This document shows, piece by piece, positions 1-8,012 of a stretch of DNA of 64,000 nucleotides (its first letter is position 1; every line of letters starts with the position of its first letter). This DNA comes from Nisaea denitrificans DSM 18348 (GTDB lineage Bacteria > Pseudomonadota > Alphaproteobacteria > Thalassobaculales > Thalassobaculaceae). The DNA is taken from assembly GCF_000426505.1 (NCBI RefSeq), contig NZ_AUFM01000015.1:186001-250000 (forward strand). Direction: 5' to 3'. The notes under the pieces are model-generated. The model did not search any database, had not been told where the DNA came from, and was given only the letters and a program-made list of their open reading frames with translations. A program made the translations under genes and the position numbers.

Positions 1-168
1 CTCTTTCAGTCCATACCAGATCCGGGCCAGGGTCGGCGGATGGGACGCCAGCGTGCGCCACACATTCGGTATGAAATCGATATTCCGGGACGACATGATG
101 TCGTCATAGACCGCGCGGACTTCATCCGGCGCGTCCTCGTAAGCAACCGGCGTGACCGTGGCGCTCAT
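1..168 (-). CDS. Carboxymuconolactone decarboxylase/AhpD-like protein (partial, N-terminus only)
   Basis: The first 56 codons of a minus-strand gene are visible and the rest lies beyond the window edge. The start ATG at 168 is preceded by a GGGGAGA Shine-Dalgarno. The N-terminus, with an acidic helix followed by a stretch reading NVWRTLASHPP, resembles the opening of AhpD/carboxymuconolactone-decarboxylase-fold proteins of the peroxidase-related type. The diagnostic CxxxC-type redox motif would lie outside the window, so the family call is tentative. The gene starts 62 bases after phaB on the same strand and is probably the last visible member of the phaA-phaB transcription unit. A perfect hairpin lies in that gap. 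Confidence 0.55.
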   Translation of the reverse strand, partial: MSATVTPVAYEDAPDEVRAVYDDIMSSRNIDFIPNVWRTLASHPPTLARIWYGLKE

Positions 169-203
169 GAACGTCTCCCCATCTCGGCTATCGGAAGGCG
201 GAT

Positions 204-224
204 GCGGGCCGGGAACCGGCCCGC
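204..224. other. Intercistronic hairpin between phaB and the downstream gene
   Basis: A perfect 9-bp inverted repeat (GCGGGCCGG / CCGGCCCGC) with a 3-base loop lies just after the phaB stop. No T-tract follows on either strand, so it is not a standard intrinsic terminator. It may be an mRNA-stabilising or Rho-related element. The motif GGAACCGG occurs both here and in the hairpin between phaA and phaB. Confidence 0.5.
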
Positions 225-230
225 GCCCGA

Positions 231-953
231 TCAGTACATGTGCTGTCCGCCATTGATCGACATGGTCGATCCGGTGACAAAGCCGGCATCGTCGGCGCAG
301 AGGAACACCACACCGCGGGCAATCTCGTCCGCATGGCCAAGACGGCCGACCGGGACCCGGGCGACAATCTTCTCCAGCACGTTTGCCGGCACGGCGGCGA
401 CCATATCGGTGTCGATATAACCCGGCGCGATGGCGTTCACCGTGATGTTGGAGCGGGCGCCTTCCTGGGCCAGCGCCTTGGTGAAGCCGTGGATGCCGGA
501 TTTGGCAGCGGCATAGTTCACCTGACCGTACTGCCCGGCCTGACCGTTGATCGAGCCGATATTCACAATCCGGCCGAACTTCCGCGCCCGCATGCCCTCG
601 ATCACATTCCGGCACATGTTGAAGCAGCCGCCAAGATTGGTATCGATGACTTCCTGCCACATCTTGTGATCCATCTTGTGGATCGTGCCATCACGGGTGA
701 TGCCTGCGTTATTGACCACGATGTCGACCGGTCCGAGATCGGCCTCAACCTGCTTCACACCCGCCGCGCAGGCGTCGAAATCGGAAACATCCCACTTGTA
801 GGAAGGGATACCTGTGCGTTCGGTAAACGCCTTCGCCCGCTCGTCATTGCCCGCGTAATTCGCGGCAACCGTGCAACCGGCCTCTTTCAGACCGAGACTG
901 ATAGCTTCGCCAATGCCTCGGGTCCCACCCGTTACGATTGCGACACGCCCCAT
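231..953 (-). CDS. phaB: Acetoacetyl-CoA reductase PhaB
   Basis: This enzyme reduces acetoacetyl-CoA to (R)-3-hydroxybutyryl-CoA with NADPH in the cytoplasm, the second step of PHB synthesis. The 240-residue length is typical of PhaB. It is a classical short-chain dehydrogenase: the cofactor motif TGGTRGIG is at residues 8-15, NNAG at 81-84, and the catalytic Ser134, Tyr147 and Lys151 sit in the context YAAAKSG. The C-terminus GGQHMY is characteristic of PhaB. The gene follows phaA on the same strand after 92 bases and is probably co-transcribed with it. FabG is the main alternative, but the neighbourhood and the C-terminal signature favour PhaB. Confidence 0.95.
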   Translation of the reverse strand: MGRVAIVTGGTRGIGEAISLGLKEAGCTVAANYAGNDERAKAFTERTGIPSYKWDVSDFDACAAGVKQVEADLGPVDIVVNNAGITRDGTIHKMDHKMWQEVIDTNLGGCFNMCRNVIEGMRARKFGRIVNIGSINGQAGQYGQVNYAAAKSGIHGFTKALAQEGARSNITVNAIAPGYIDTDMVAAVPANVLEKIVARVPVGRLGHADEIARGVVFLCADDAGFVTGSTMSINGGQHMY

Positions 954-1000
954 TATTCCCTCCAGTTTTTGATTTAGCCGATACTTATTGAGAGAAATTC

Positions 1001-1021
1001 GGAACCGGCCCCTCCGGTTCC
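1001..1021. other. Hairpin between phaA and phaB
   Basis: An 8-bp perfect inverted repeat (GGAACCGG / CCGGTTCC) with a 5-base loop lies in the 92-base gap between phaA and phaB. No T-run follows on the minus strand, so read-through into phaB is expected. It could adjust the phaA:phaB transcript ratio or stabilise mRNA ends. Confidence 0.5.
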
Positions 1022-1045
1022 GCCACCGGTTTTATCTACCGGAAT

Positions 1046-2221
1046 TCAGTCCCGCTCGACGCAGAGCGCGACACCCATGCCGCCGCCGATGCAAAGGGTT
1101 GCCAGCCCCTTTTTCGCATCCCGCTTCTGCATCTCGTGCAACAGCGTGATCAGGACACGGCAGCCGGATGCGCCGATCGGATGCCCGAGCGCAATGGCAC
1201 CGCCATTGACGTTCACAATTTCGGGGTCCCAGCCGAGATCCTTGTTCACGGCGCAAGCCTGCGCGGCGAAGGCTTCGTTGGCCTCCACAAGATCGAGATC
1301 GCTTGCGGCCCAGCCGGCTTTCTCGAGCGCCGCCCGGCTTGCCGGGATCGGCCCGGAGCCCATGATCGCCGGATCAACACCGCGCGTGGCGAAGGAGACG
1401 ATCCTGGCCAACGGCGTGATGCCCCGCTTCACCGCCTCATCGCCGGTCATCAGGATGGCAATCGCCGCACCGTCATTGATACCGGATGCATTACCGGCCG
1501 TGACGCTGCCTTCTTTGACGAAGGCCGGACGCAGCTTGCCAAGCGCCTCGATCGTGGTGCCATGACGCGGATGCTCGTCCGTGTCGACCACGGTGTCGCC
1601 CTTCCGGCCGGAAATCGTTACGGGAACGATCTCATCCTTGAACTTGCCGGCTTTCTGCGCTGCTTCAGCCTTGTTCTGGGAAGCCGCCGCAAAAGCGTCC
1701 TGCTGATCCCGGGAGATCTGCCACTTGGACGCTACATTCTCCGCCGTATTGCCCATGTGGTAGCCGTTGAAATGATCCCAGAGCCCGTCCCTGATCATGG
1801 TGTCGATGAGCTGCACATCGCCCATCTTGTAGCCATTGCGCAGGGTCTGGGCATGCGGCGCGTTGCTCATGCTTTCCTGACCGCCGCAGACCACGATCTT
1901 GCTGTCTCCGGCGCGGATCGCCTGGTCGCCGAGGGCGACGGCGCGCAGGCCGGAGCCGCAGACCTGATTGATCGTAATCGCTGTTCGTTCCTGCGGGATA
2001 CCGGCGCCGATAGCCGCCTGACGGGCCGGGTTCATACCCGCGGCCGCAGTCAGCACCTGGCCCAGAATGGCCTCGTCGACCTCGCCTGCATTGACCTTCG
2101 CTCGGCTCAGCGCTTCCTTGATGGCGATGACGCCCAGATCCGCTCCCGACAGGGAACTCAGGCCGCCGCCAAACGCTCCGATCGGGGTCCGTGCGGCCCC
2201 GGCAATTACCACATCGGTCAT
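1046..2221 (-). CDS. phaA: Acetyl-CoA acetyltransferase (beta-ketothiolase) PhaA
   Basis: This enzyme condenses two acetyl-CoA into acetoacetyl-CoA, the first committed step of PHB synthesis. At 391 residues it has the normal thiolase length. The acylated nucleophile is Cys88 in NQVCGSG, His347 lies in GHPIGASG, and the second catalytic cysteine is Cys377 in CIGGGMG. NEAFAAQ is also present. The start ATG follows a purine-rich stretch (GGGAGAAAGAGACT). The gene lies upstream of phaB on the same strand. A long inverted repeat upstream (2278-2311) may be a regulatory site. Biosynthetic thiolases also act in ketone metabolism, but the pha context is clear. Confidence 0.96.
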   Translation of the reverse strand: MTDVVIAGAARTPIGAFGGGLSSLSGADLGVIAIKEALSRAKVNAGEVDEAILGQVLTAAAGMNPARQAAIGAGIPQERTAITINQVCGSGLRAVALGDQAIRAGDSKIVVCGGQESMSNAPHAQTLRNGYKMGDVQLIDTMIRDGLWDHFNGYHMGNTAENVASKWQISRDQQDAFAAASQNKAEAAQKAGKFKDEIVPVTISGRKGDTVVDTDEHPRHGTTIEALGKLRPAFVKEGSVTAGNASGINDGAAIAILMTGDEAVKRGITPLARIVSFATRGVDPAIMGSGPIPASRAALEKAGWAASDLDLVEANEAFAAQACAVNKDLGWDPEIVNVNGGAIALGHPIGASGCRVLITLLHEMQKRDAKKGLATLCIGGGMGVALCVERD

Positions 2222-2277
2222 AGTCTCTTTCTCCCTCGGCGCCTCTCCCGGCGCCCCTAGTCAACCCAGAGGCCATC

Positions 2278-2311
2278 GTGTGACGATACCCCTTGTAAAG
2301 CACCGTCACAC
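2278..2311. promoter_or_regulatory. Inverted repeat upstream of phaA, candidate operator
   Basis: The 8-base arms GTGTGACG (2278-2285) and CGTCACAC (2304-2311) are separated by 18 bases, about 57-90 bases upstream of the phaA start. The spacing of about two helical turns between arm centres suits a dimeric regulator. No convincing -35/-10 pair could be assigned, and the binding protein is unknown. Confidence 0.4.
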
Positions 2312-2361
2312 AATAGATCAGTACACGCAAACTGTGACCCGCGCTTTGCGTCAGATCAAAA

Positions 2362-3477
2362 CTATGACGGGTAAGCGCCGATCAACGGAAACGCACTGAA
2401 CACATCCGGCCCGGCGACAGGAGCCGCCGGGTGAACATGGCTCGCCCGCACATCGGAAAGACTGTTCTCGCCGAGCAGGGCAACGGCTGTCCGCACCTCG
2501 TCCCGGAGCAGCGTCAGCATGCGCACCACCCCGGCATCGCCGGCCGCCGCAAGACCGCAGCAGAACAGACGCCCCATGCCGACAGCATTGGCACCGAGTG
2601 CAATGGCCTTCACCAGGTCCGTGCCGCGCTGGATCGAGCCGTCCACGACGATCTCCGCCCGCCCGGCGACCGCATCCACGACTTCCGGCAGAACATCAAG
2701 CGATCCGCGTCCATGGTCGAGCTGCCGGCCGCCATGGTTCGAGACATAGACCACGTCCACGCCACGCTCGACGGCCATGACCGCATCCTCGGCCGTGGCA
2801 ATTCCTTTCAGGATCAGCGGAATGTCATACCGCTCCTTGAAGCGCTCCACGTCTTTCCAGTTCAGAGCCGCCTGCCAGTCCGCGCCGGCACCAGCGCGCC
2901 ACGGCTTGACGAAACGGGCGGCAATATCCCGCTCGCGCCGACTGTAATAGGCGCTGTCGACGGTCAGCGAGACCGCAAAACACTTGGCATCCTTCGCCCG
3001 CTGCACCTGCTCATCAAGCCAGCCATCGTCGCCGCGCTTGTAGAGGGCGGAGATCAACATTCCGTCGGCCTCGGCAGCGACGTCCTCAATCGGAATAGAG
3101 CCGACATTGCTCAGCATCAGGGCATTGCCGAATTCGGCAGCCGCCCGCATCGCGGTTTTTCCGCCGCCGGGCTCGAAACTCTCCAGCGAGCCGACCGGCG
3201 CCAGCAGGACCGGCAGGGCCAGGTCCTTTCCGAGCAGACGCCCGCCAACCGCAACCTCGCGCATATCGTTCAGAACCCGGGGCCGGAATGCCACGCTGTC
3301 CAGCGCCTGGCGGTTCCGTTTCATCGTCGTCTCGGTTTCCGTAGCACCGCGCAAATAGTTCCAGATATTCTCGCTCAGCGCCTGCTCCGCCGCCTCGACG
3401 ATCTCGTGCAGACACAAGAACCGTTCCGAGGGGTCTGTATTGTCCGCCTCATTCATGCCGGACACCACGCTACTCAT
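2362..3477 (-). CDS. FMN-dependent alpha-hydroxy-acid oxidase/dehydrogenase
   Basis: This is a TIM-barrel flavoenzyme of the lactate dehydrogenase (LldD)/glycolate oxidase family, which oxidises L-2-hydroxyacids to 2-oxoacids. It has 371 residues, normal for the family. Active-site positions are visible: Tyr41, Tyr146, Lys224, the pair His248/Arg251 in SNHGGRQLD, and the FMN phosphate-binding VDGSIQRG and GRLF segments near 278-305. The start ATG overlaps the phaC stop as ATGA (3474-3477), so translation is coupled to PHA synthase. A longer in-frame extension to 3711 is rejected because it runs inside phaC. The substrate cannot be read from the sequence. Its position inside the pha operon suggests a link to hydroxyacid monomers or to redox supply. 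Confidence 0.85.
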   Translation of the reverse strand: MSSVVSGMNEADNTDPSERFLCLHEIVEAAEQALSENIWNYLRGATETETTMKRNRQALDSVAFRPRVLNDMREVAVGGRLLGKDLALPVLLAPVGSLESFEPGGGKTAMRAAAEFGNALMLSNVGSIPIEDVAAEADGMLISALYKRGDDGWLDEQVQRAKDAKCFAVSLTVDSAYYSRRERDIAARFVKPWRAGAGADWQAALNWKDVERFKERYDIPLILKGIATAEDAVMAVERGVDVVYVSNHGGRQLDHGRGSLDVLPEVVDAVAGRAEIVVDGSIQRGTDLVKAIALGANAVGMGRLFCCGLAAAGDAGVVRMLTLLRDEVRTAVALLGENSLSDVRASHVHPAAPVAGPDVFSAFPLIGAYPS

Positions 3478-4784
3478 TTGATTGTCTCCTCCATCCAAGC
3501 CCCAAGCGGTTCCCAGACCGCTTTCTTGGCATTCGAACTTGCCATCATGCCCACATGGCCGAGCGGCACACGCAAAGTTTCGGCATGCGGCAAAGCCGCC
3601 GCCAGCGCTTCGGCCGAGGGCGGCGGAACGATCCTGTCCCGCGACGGAATAATAATTGTTGTCGGCAGACTGATATCGGCAGGGTCGACCGTACGCCCGG
3701 CAATCTTCCATTGCAGCTGCGCGGTCGAGTTCGCGCCGTACCAGTCAAGAAACGCCTCGGCCGCGACCGGCCCCATCAACGGCACCCCGTCATTCAGCCA
3801 GTCCTCAAGCGCGACGAAATCAATTGCTTCGGCACCATCGGCGTCCAGCGACCGGAAACGCAGAAACTTCTTAATGACAAGCATCGGGTCCAGCATGTGA
3901 AACATCGCCTGCAGCAGATCGGTCCCGACCTGGTGCCCTCTGTCGGAAGTCATCGTCAGGAACGGCCTCAAAAGCGGCAGGAGCGCAGCAACGGGTGGTG
4001 CGCCGGCGCTAAAGTCCCATGGCGTGGCCAGCAGCCCAAGCGCCCTGATATCGGCCTGACGCCGCGTTGCCAGCGCAAGCGCGAGCAAACCTCCCATGCA
4101 ATAGCCAAGAACGATCGGCGGCTTCCCGGTAATGGCCCGGACCGCATCAAGCGCCTGATCCAGCCGACCGGCGACATAATCGGTCAGGGTGAACCGCGCC
4201 TCGCTCGGCCCGGGGGCGCCCCAGTCCACGACGAAGGGGCGGAAGCCGCGGCTCTCCAGATAACGGAGAAGAGACCGTTCGGGTCTCAGGTCGAGGATGT
4301 AATAGCGATTGATCAGCGACGGGACGACAAGCACCGGCTGGCCGTCGAGATTCCGCGTTCCATAGTCCAGAAGCGCTGTACCGCCCGCCCGCCAGGCCAC
4401 TGGCGCCGGTTCCGTTTCGCGAACGTAAGGATGCCGGCGATAGATCAGGACCGCGTCGAGAAGATCCTGACTGCGCTCCAGGATCGCCTGGTCGACGGCA
4501 GAGACAAAAGCGTCCCAGGTCGCCTTTTCCGGCTGCGCCTCATCGCCTTCAGGATCGCCGTTTCCGGCTGTCTCCGCGGCGCTGTCTTTCAGCTGGCGTT
4601 CCAGATCCCGCTGCAGTGTCTCGAGGCCGGGATTCAAGGGAGGCAAGCCGCTCCTCAAGCTCTCTGACGCGAGCCGCGAGCCGCTCCAGTTCAGCATCGC
4701 GGTCGTCAGGTACAGCGGCAACGGGCGCGGCCCCAGTCTCGGCGGGCGGTCCGGATGTTTTGGCTTCGGGTCCGTCATCGACAC
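3474..4784 (-). CDS. phaC: Polyhydroxyalkanoate synthase PhaC (short form)
   Basis: This enzyme polymerises 3-hydroxyacyl-CoA into PHA at granule surfaces. It is an alpha/beta-hydrolase with the synthase lipase-like box GYCMGG (nucleophile Cys229), Asp383 in PSRDRIVPP and His410 in LGHVG. The length of 436 residues is between the short class III PhaC (about 355) and class I (about 590). The N-terminal stretch GPRPLPLYL and the following amphipathic region match a COG3243 form common in Rhodospirillales. The first about 79 codons overlap the upstream PhaE-like gene in another frame. The 3' end overlaps the hydroxyacid oxidase start by 4 bases. PhaR, encoded divergently, is the likely regulator of the locus. 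Confidence 0.92.
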   Translation of the reverse strand: MSMTDPKPKHPDRPPRLGPRPLPLYLTTAMLNWSGSRLASESLRSGLPPLNPGLETLQRDLERQLKDSAAETAGNGDPEGDEAQPEKATWDAFVSAVDQAILERSQDLLDAVLIYRRHPYVRETEPAPVAWRAGGTALLDYGTRNLDGQPVLVVPSLINRYYILDLRPERSLLRYLESRGFRPFVVDWGAPGPSEARFTLTDYVAGRLDQALDAVRAITGKPPIVLGYCMGGLLALALATRRQADIRALGLLATPWDFSAGAPPVAALLPLLRPFLTMTSDRGHQVGTDLLQAMFHMLDPMLVIKKFLRFRSLDADGAEAIDFVALEDWLNDGVPLMGPVAAEAFLDWYGANSTAQLQWKIAGRTVDPADISLPTTIIIPSRDRIVPPPSAEALAAALPHAETLRVPLGHVGMMASSNAKKAVWEPLGAWMEETIK

Positions 4785-5064
4785 CGCGTTTCTCTCCTAT
4801 ATCGCCAGGCCCGGCGCCTGCCGGTCGGTCCGCGCCATGCGCCCGGCCGGCACCACCCGCCCGGTAATCCGGGGCAAAGCCATCATGCTCCCTTCCGGCG
4901 GCACCATCCGGCTCCTCCGGCGCTTGGGCAAACGGCATGAAAAGGGCCATCCACTGCTCGGCAAAGGTCCGCATTTCCGGATCATGAGCCATCCGGGTTG
5001 CCTGATCCTGCCAAAGATCAAGAAAGCTGTGGGCCAGCGCATCGTAGTCGACCTGCTTCGACAT
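4549..5064 (-). CDS. Small PhaE-like/PHA-synthase-associated coiled-coil protein
   Basis: This is a 171-residue acidic protein upstream of and overlapping phaC. The start ATG at 5064 is preceded by AAGGAACG. It opens with an aromatic helix containing FLDLWQDQ and EQWMALF, followed by a low-complexity Gly/Ala/Pro linker. A clear leucine heptad coiled coil (about residues 123-145, around LERLAARVRELEERL) and a basic tail come last. This arrangement recalls PhaE, the partner subunit of class III synthases, which also has an N-terminal aromatic region and a C-terminal coiled coil, but it is much shorter. Its last 236 bases overlap phaC out of frame. The role as synthase partner or granule anchor is inferred from position and architecture, not from firm homology. 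Confidence 0.6.
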   Translation of the reverse strand: MSKQVDYDALAHSFLDLWQDQATRMAHDPEMRTFAEQWMALFMPFAQAPEEPDGAAGREHDGFAPDYRAGGAGRAHGADRPAGAGPGDIGEKRGVDDGPEAKTSGPPAETGAAPVAAVPDDRDAELERLAARVRELEERLASLESRPRDTAAGSGTPAERQRRGDSRKRRS

Positions 5065-5183
5065 CGTTCCTTGAGCACCAATATTCCGCCGGTTCCAGGG
5101 GCACCTTCGCCATCCGCCAAATCCTGACCGGGACAGGCGATTTCCGCAATCTCTGTGAGAAAATTTCAAAGACCGGAAAGATC

Positions 5184-5250
5184 ATCGCAATATTTCGCAT
5201 TGCAACGAAGGATTTTCCGAATACGCTTTTCACTGTGCGATGCAATATCG
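5184..5250. promoter_or_regulatory. Candidate PhaR operator/divergent promoter region
   Basis: The 247-base gap between the PhaE-like gene and phaR must hold both divergent promoters. It contains repeated TGCAA-type words: GCAATAT at 5187-5193 and again at 5242-5248, and ATTGCAA at 5199-5205. PhaR repressors are known to bind TGC-rich sites upstream of phaR and phasin genes. These repeats are therefore candidates for autoregulation and control of the phaC side. The -35/-10 elements were not clear. Confidence 0.4.
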
Positions 5251-5311
5251 TCGAATACCGTGAATCCGGAACCGGGCACGGTCACAAGGGTGGAAGCAAG
5301 GGGAAACCGGC

Positions 5312-6016
5312 ATGGCAACTCAACGCAAGAAGACGGCCCAGAATAACCCGGGCACGGGTGCAGAAGGGGCTGCCGGGGCGACCGCCGGGGTCATCACGAT
5401 CAAGAAGTACGCGAACCGGCGTCTCTACAATACGGCGACCAGCAGCTATGTGACGCTTGATCATCTGTGCCAGATGGTCAAGGACGGCCAGGACTTCGTG
5501 GTCTACGACGCCAAGACGGGCGAGGACATCACCCGCCCGGTCCTCACGCAGATCATCGTCGAGGAAGAGAGCAAAGGCCAAAACATGTTGCCGATCAGTT
5601 TCTTGCGCCAGCTCATCGGCTTCTACGGCGACAATCTGCAGATGGTGGTTCCGCGCTATCTCGAGTTCGCGATGTCGGCTTTCACAAAAGACCAGGATCG
5701 CACCCGCGATTACATGCAGGAAGCTCTCGGCGGCATGTTCCCATTTTCCAATTTCGAGGAAATGGGCAAGCAGAACATGGCAATGCTCGAGAAGACCATG
5801 GGCATGTTCAACCCCTACCGGCCGCAGGATAGCGAAGACAACGGGGCAGCCGAGACCAAACCTGCCAGCGCGGCGGCGGATCCGTCCAAGGGCGCCGTCG
5901 ATGCCCTGCAGTCACTGCAGGACCAGATTGTGCAGTTGCAGCAGCAATTGAGCACCTTGGGCACGGCCAATGTGACCGCGCAATCGTCGAAGAAGGACGA
6001 TAAAGACGACGCTTGA
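5312..6016 (+). CDS. phaR: Polyhydroxyalkanoate synthesis repressor PhaR
   Basis: PhaR is a DNA-binding repressor that also binds PHA granules, so it is released from DNA when polymer forms. It has 234 residues. After a flexible Lys/Gly-rich leader the PhaR DNA/PHA-binding domain starts at about residue 28 with the signature KKYANRRLYN, followed by VTLDHLCQMV and DITRPVLTQII. The poly-beta-hydroxybutyrate accumulation domain follows, and the protein ends in a Gln-rich coiled segment (QLQQQL) and an acidic/lysine tail. The start ATG is preceded by AAGGGGAA. It is divergent from the phaC group, the expected arrangement for a local regulator. Confidence 0.95.
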   Translation: MATQRKKTAQNNPGTGAEGAAGATAGVITIKKYANRRLYNTATSSYVTLDHLCQMVKDGQDFVVYDAKTGEDITRPVLTQIIVEEESKGQNMLPISFLRQLIGFYGDNLQMVVPRYLEFAMSAFTKDQDRTRDYMQEALGGMFPFSNFEEMGKQNMAMLEKTMGMFNPYRPQDSEDNGAAETKPASAAADPSKGAVDALQSLQDQIVQLQQQLSTLGTANVTAQSSKKDDKDDA

Positions 6017-6041
6017 GCCGCTTCAGGCCCGAAAAACGAAG

Positions 6042-7025
6042 CTACTTCTGCAAGATGTTGGTGATTTCACGCAACTGCGTTCTGGCACGCAGCAGGTAGA
6101 AGCCCTGCACCGAGAGATGGCTCGGGAACATCAAGCCGTCCGGCGCCCCGTTCATGATCACCAGCGGGTCGAGCGCGGCGGCCGCACGCATGGACGCAAG
6201 CATCTGGTTCCAGGCCGATCCGAGGTCGCGATCCTGGATCACCCGGTCGAAATCGACGCCCAGCTCCCGCAACAACATGTAATAGCCATAAAGGCGGCCT
6301 TTCACGTTGTAGAAGATATCGTCCACCTTGGTATCCATGCCCCAGCCGCCGGCATGTGTCAGATGCTGGTCGATAATCGCCGAGGATGAGCCGAGATCGG
6401 CCGTCATCCGCTCCAGGGTGGCCTGCAGATTGTCGGAACGCTTCTCGAAGGTGGCGTCACCGGCGGCCAGCCGCTGGTTATAGGCAATCAGTGCGCGGCG
6501 GGCGGCTGCATATTGCTTTTCCGCGGGAGTGGTCGGCGCCCAGGAGGTTTCGAAATCAAACAGCCAGATGGTGCCCGGGAACTTCAGCTTCCCAGCAGCA
6601 TCTTCCAGATCCTTGTCGACTTCGCTGGAAGCGCGTGTCCGGCCAAGCTGATCCGACATTTCGATGGCGAAACGGCTGATCGCATAGATGATGCCCTGTT
6701 GGAAATTCGGCATGTTGTCGAGCATGTAGCCGGGCAGGAAAAACGGGTTGTTCGCGACCCAACTGTTCTGCTCGGTCTCCCGGTAGATCAGGTCCGCCGC
6801 CATCTGAACGGCGCGGCTGCCACCCGGTGTTGTCTCGCTCAATGCCTGGTCGACATCGTCGGAGATCCGGTGCGTCAGAGCCATGCCGATAAGGTAGTAG
6901 GCCACGACGGCGACGACGATCAGTCCGAAACCGTATCCGCCAAGACGCGCTATCCAGGGCGCAATGGCGCGCCGCTGTGCCGGAGTATCGTCGTCCCAGT
7001 TCAGATCGTGCTTTTGCGCCATCAC
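6042..7025 (-). CDS. DUF2333 family membrane-anchored protein
   Basis: A 327-residue protein of the DUF2333 family, whose function is unknown. After a charged N-terminus (about 30 residues) there is one transmembrane segment (about residues 33-50, rich in Val/Ile/Tyr) followed by a large soluble part, probably periplasmic. Recognisable family segments include NNPFFLPGYMLDNMPNFQ and the C-terminal VQGFYLLRARTQLREI. A second ATG immediately follows the first (7022) and could be the true start. It converges with phaR with only 25 bases between stops and no strong terminator. The neighbours do not point to a role. Confidence 0.8.
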   Translation of the reverse strand: MMAQKHDLNWDDDTPAQRRAIAPWIARLGGYGFGLIVVAVVAYYLIGMALTHRISDDVDQALSETTPGGSRAVQMAADLIYRETEQNSWVANNPFFLPGYMLDNMPNFQQGIIYAISRFAIEMSDQLGRTRASSEVDKDLEDAAGKLKFPGTIWLFDFETSWAPTTPAEKQYAAARRALIAYNQRLAAGDATFEKRSDNLQATLERMTADLGSSSAIIDQHLTHAGGWGMDTKVDDIFYNVKGRLYGYYMLLRELGVDFDRVIQDRDLGSAWNQMLASMRAAAALDPLVIMNGAPDGLMFPSHLSVQGFYLLRARTQLREITNILQK

Positions 7026-7131
7026 TCATTTCCGTCGGTCAGAAGTCCCGTCTAACATGGGAATGTTACGGAGAGAGCGCAATGGAATTGAGGAAGCGGA
7101 GCTTGACGAGGCGGGACGGCGCTGAGCTGAC

Positions 7132-7893
7132 CTAGCGGCGGCCAAGGAAACGTTTGGCGACAACGGGCACCAGAGCCAGCAGGCCAAGCCCGACCATAGC
7201 GAGGATGATTTCCGGAGTCATGATATCGCCGAGGCCGATTTCGCCTTGCTGGTCGAAGATGCTGCCGAGGCCCGCGCCGACGGTTGCGAACACGAATCCG
7301 CCGGGAATAATGCCAATGACAGTTGCCAGAACATAGGTCCGGGTGGAAACGCCAAGGAAGGCAGGCACCAGATTCACGACAAAGAAAGGGAAAGCCGGCA
7401 CCAGCCGCAGAAACAGCAGATAGTTGAAGGCGTCCTTGCGAAAACCTTCGCGCATCAGGCCGACCGCCTTGCCTGCCCGGGCACGCAGTGCGTCGCCAAA
7501 AGCCGTCCGCGCGGCCCAGAAAACAGCTGTCGCGCCTATCGTCGCGCCGATCACCGCATAAGCCGTGCCGCCAATGGCTCCGAAGAGAAAGCCCCCGCTC
7601 AGCGTCAACACAGCCGCCCCCGGCACGGAAAGCCCGGTGACAACGGCATAAAGAGCAATGAAGGCCAGCGCCGCCAGCAGATAGTGGTCGGCGACATAAC
7701 CGGTCAGTAATTCGCGATTATCCCGCAGCAGTTCGAGACTGACATAGCGATCAAGGCCAAGCCCGAAGAACAGCGCCATGGCGAGCACGAGACCAAGAAC
7801 CGGCACCAGACGGGAGGTCCAACCGCGTTTACCCACGCCGGCCTGCTCACCGTCGCTGTTCACCACACCGCTCACCCCAGCTTCCTCAACCAC
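7132..7893 (-). CDS. TVP38/TMEM64 family (DedA-like) inner-membrane protein
   Basis: A 253-residue polytopic membrane protein of the TVP38/TMEM64/SNARE-associated fold family, related to DedA proteins implicated in lipid flipping and membrane homeostasis. A hydrophilic leader of about 25 residues precedes at least five hydrophobic segments. Family marks are the re-entrant motif around GLSVPGAAVLTLSGGFLFG and the second one around FLRLVPAFPFFVVN, with the conserved FLRLVP arginine. No substrate can be assigned. It starts about 120 bases after the histidine kinase on the same strand, and no functional link is evident. Confidence 0.85.
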   Translation of the reverse strand: MVEEAGVSGVVNSDGEQAGVGKRGWTSRLVPVLGLVLAMALFFGLGLDRYVSLELLRDNRELLTGYVADHYLLAALAFIALYAVVTGLSVPGAAVLTLSGGFLFGAIGGTAYAVIGATIGATAVFWAARTAFGDALRARAGKAVGLMREGFRKDAFNYLLFLRLVPAFPFFVVNLVPAFLGVSTRTYVLATVIGIIPGGFVFATVGAGLGSIFDQQGEIGLGDIMTPEIILAMVGLGLLALVPVVAKRFLGRR

Positions 7894-8012
7894 CTGATAC
7901 CTCGCAGATCTTCCTGTCGGTCAGGTTGGAGGTAGTCCATGCAGCGCTAATCCGCACATGAAAGGATTTCACACCAGCGTGACCGGCCCGGAGTCCGATA
8001 CAGGCCGCCTCT

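Noticed and set aside
3478-3711. 78-residue N-terminal extension of the hydroxyacid oxidase
   Set aside because: It lies inside phaC in another frame and its translation is not protein-like; the ATGA overlap start fits the family length.
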